DNA from: Candidatus Obscuribacterales bacterium
GTDB lineage: Bacteria; Cyanobacteriota; Vampirovibrionia; Obscuribacterales; Obscuribacteraceae
Assembly (NCBI GenBank): GCA_019745415.1
Contig: JAIETF010000026.1
Location: forward strand, 62,001-126,000
DNA length: 64,000 bases
Direction of reading: 5' to 3'
Under the pieces are notes generated by a model, which saw only the letters and a list, made by a program, of their open reading frames with translations, was not told the origin of the DNA and ran no database searches. A program made the position numbers and the translations under genes. The stretch's first letter is position 1, and each line of letters opens with the position of its first letter. Below, one piece after another: positions 62,310 through 64,000 of the stretch.

Positions 62310-63095
62310 TTACTGCACAGGCTTGGTCTTAGAAGCAGCTCCAGCAGGGGCTGCATTCACCGCAGCAGCATTATTTGTTACGCCGTCCTTAGCCACGCTT
62401 TCTTTAGCAGTGCCGGTAGGCTGGGCAGCCAAATCTACATTAGCTATGCAATCTTTGGTGTTCACTACCCTCAACTGTGAAACGATGACAGCCGGATCGC
62501 AGTCGAAGGTGCCGCTGGTCCCGCGCATCTTGCGCACAAAGATATTGAGCCGGGGCGGGGTAACCATAACAAATAGATAGTATGGAGTCTCTCCACTCTT
62601 CGGCACAACTTCAAAACTCTTCAAAGCGGTGATGGCATGAAATGAAGTTTCAGAGAGCCCGGTCTCTTTTGCCACTCTCTCATTGGTGAACTGCACCTCC
62701 CGCACCCGCGCCGTATCAAGAAACGGCTTGTTGAAGCGATTGAATGCAAAAGTCCCAATTTTGCCTACGTCATATGACTCCAACAAAATTTGCTCGGGCG
62801 CAGTCTTCATTCCAGCCGACTCATAATCTTCGAAGATTTTTACAACCTTTTCAGGCGGTACTTTGAGAAAGCTGACGTGGTCTTGGGTTATCAGCTTAGC
62901 CTTGACCGGGACAAAAGTCTTATGGTTATAGCGAATGGCTAAATCGCAGTCAGGCAGCACGATTACATCGTGGTCCTTATCATAACTCAAACCCGGTTCG
63001 GCAATTGCAGACGGCGCCAAAGCCAAACACACAGATAGCGCCAGATTGACCGCCAGAACGCATGCACTCGCAACTTTCTTATTAAAGGAAACCAT
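62310..63095 (-). CDS. Secreted protein of unknown function
   Basis: From this ATG the product has 261 residues, with a signal peptide (ASACVLAVNLALSVCLALAP, cleavage near AIA) and an unrecognised mixed alpha/beta domain (VIVLPDCDLAIRYNHKTFVP; QILLESYDVGKIGTFAFNRF). The C-terminal 40 residues are Ala/Thr/Val-rich and low in complexity. I chose this start because GGGGTT lies just upstream; the open frame extends 22 codons further. Its stop is one base from the end of the convergent metallophosphoesterase gene. Confidence 0.75.
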   Translation of the reverse strand: MVSFNKKVASACVLAVNLALSVCLALAPSAIAEPGLSYDKDHDVIVLPDCDLAIRYNHKTFVPVKAKLITQDHVSFLKVPPEKVVKIFEDYESAGMKTAPEQILLESYDVGKIGTFAFNRFNKPFLDTARVREVQFTNERVAKETGLSETSFHAITALKSFEVVPKSGETPYYLFVMVTPPRLNIFVRKMRGTSGTFDCDPAVIVSQLRVVNTKDCIANVDLAAQPTGTAKESVAKDGVTNNAAAVNAAPAGAASKTKPVQ

Positions 63096-63244
63096 GGACA
63101 ACCCCTTTGCATCGAATAACTTCAGCATTGCCTTGCTAAGGCGCCATTCTACCGCAATCAAAACTATCCCGCTTAGCTCCTACAGACTGGAAATCACGAA
63201 GCCAAGACCGTATTGTGCATAGAAATTCTACCATCGGCTAAATC

Positions 63245-64000
63245 ATGAATTCGATCAACAGCGCCTGCCTGCTTCTATCTATCGCGTCTATTTGTCTTCT
63301 CGCCAGTCCTGCACGAGCTATTGAGCAAAAGAAGCAAGAAGCCAGACCGGATGCGCCTAAACAACATAGTAGTCACCACCATAACACTAGTGTTAGCCTC
63401 ATAGAATCTGGACTCAAGCACTACAACGCCGGCGAATATAGCAAAGCCGCACACCTGTTCAATCAACTAAACAAAACACTGCCCAATAGCAAAGTAGCAT
63501 TCAAGGCAAAGACTTTGTTGGCTGAGGCGGACTGCCTCTACCAATCTGGTGACTATGTACCGGCCTTGAACCTTCTGAAAGGAGTTTTGAGCGGTAAAGT
63601 GCTCGACTTCAATTCATTGAGAGAAGGCAGTAGAGCCACACTGCTTGCCGAACTCAACTGTGCGGCCGGCGAATGTCTTTATGAACTTGAAAAACACAAC
63701 GAAGCCTCGCGCTACTTCAATACGGCTATCGAGATATGGAAAGACGGTGGTGTTGGAGAAGACGTTCTCTTGCGCAGCCTTGAGGGACTAGGCGCCAGCT
63801 TTATCAAGATGGACGACTATGAAAAGGCCCTGCCACTCTACCAGGAAGTAGCCTATCTAGACAGAGCCCGCTATGGCATTGAAAGCATTCCCTATGCTTG
63901 GTCTTTACGAATTCTCAATGATATTTACTGGAAGCTGAAGTCACCCAAACTCGCCAGGCAATGCTTCGAAAGATCTGTATGGAATTTTCGCAACGCCAAC
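63245..64000 (+). CDS. Secreted TPR protein, 3' end beyond the window
   Basis: An open frame starts at ATG 63245 and runs 252 codons to the right edge without a stop. The product starts with a signal peptide (ACLLLSIASICLLASPARA), a short His/Ser-rich linker, then TPR-like helical pairs: LKHYNAGEYSKAAHLFNQL, CLYQSGDYVPALNLLKG, GASFIKMDDYEKALPLYQEV and LKSPKLARQCFERSV. It belongs to the same style of secreted TPR proteins as the 1426-residue protein at 2.7-7.0 kb. The function and full length are unknown. It is divergent from the secreted protein gene starting at 63095. Confidence 0.82.
   Translation, partial: MNSINSACLLLSIASICLLASPARAIEQKKQEARPDAPKQHSSHHHNTSVSLIESGLKHYNAGEYSKAAHLFNQLNKTLPNSKVAFKAKTLLAEADCLYQSGDYVPALNLLKGVLSGKVLDFNSLREGSRATLLAELNCAAGECLYELEKHNEASRYFNTAIEIWKDGGVGEDVLLRSLEGLGASFIKMDDYEKALPLYQEVAYLDRARYGIESIPYAWSLRILNDIYWKLKSPKLARQCFERSVWNFRNAN

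Overview
The window is bacterial DNA of middling GC content with densely packed genes. The likely source is a Gram-negative-type cell envelope: it encodes an RND efflux pump with a lipoprotein adaptor, TonB-C-like domains and many signal peptides. The abundance of very long TPR proteins, of Pro/Ala-rich linkers, of GspE-N/MshEN-like domains joined to TPRs, and of TTG/GTG starts reminds me of the non-photosynthetic cyanobacterial relatives (Melainabacteria/Vampirovibrionia, Obscuribacter-like). That placement is an inference from gene style; no rRNA or tRNA is present to test it.

Layout. 1-7 kb: two small coupled unknown genes, a cytosolic trypsin-fold protease and a 1426-residue secreted TPR protein. 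7-12.9 kb: an unknown gene, a membrane-anchored alpha/beta hydrolase, a SOUL haem-binding protein, an MtnX-like HAD phosphatase, an EF-hand protein and two small secreted proteins. 12.9-20.3 kb: a MshEN-like/Pro-Ala/TPR protein divergent from a NarL-type response regulator plus soluble histidine kinase, then a twin TonB-C/TPR protein. 20.6-29 kb: class I fumarase with a strong terminator, a transposase-like zinc-ribbon/winged-helix protein, a YD-repeat protein and a membrane TPR protein. 29.2-34 kb: RND pump and adaptor. 34.3-37.4 kb: an ankyrin protein, acetate kinase and SRPBCC protein operon. 37.7-46.2 kb: nitroreductase, HrpB helicase, secreted unknowns, a nucleotidyltransferase-like protein and a secreted hydrolase. 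46.4-56.4 kb: a trehalose/alpha-glucan block (OtsB, GT4 glycosyltransferase, amylo-1,6-glucosidase family protein, OtsA on the minus strand; an OmpR/TctE-type two-component system and a trehalase-like hydrolase on the plus strand). 56.4-64 kb: two paralogous secreted proteins flanking a glucosaminidase-domain protein, an APC permease, a metallophosphoesterase, a secreted unknown and a TPR protein cut by the window edge.

The most unusual signal is in the repeats. A dispersed palindrome with core AACCGATAACGGTT occurs at least six times, three times inside genes (always in a linker or loop) and once as the stem of a terminator. Short tandem repeats of unrelated sequence sit directly behind the stop codons of several minus-strand genes. 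In-frame microsatellite expansions interrupt conserved enzymes (RND pump, HrpB, acetate kinase, glycosyltransferase, metallophosphoesterase). The genome seems to tolerate or generate short repeats at protein loops and gene ends.
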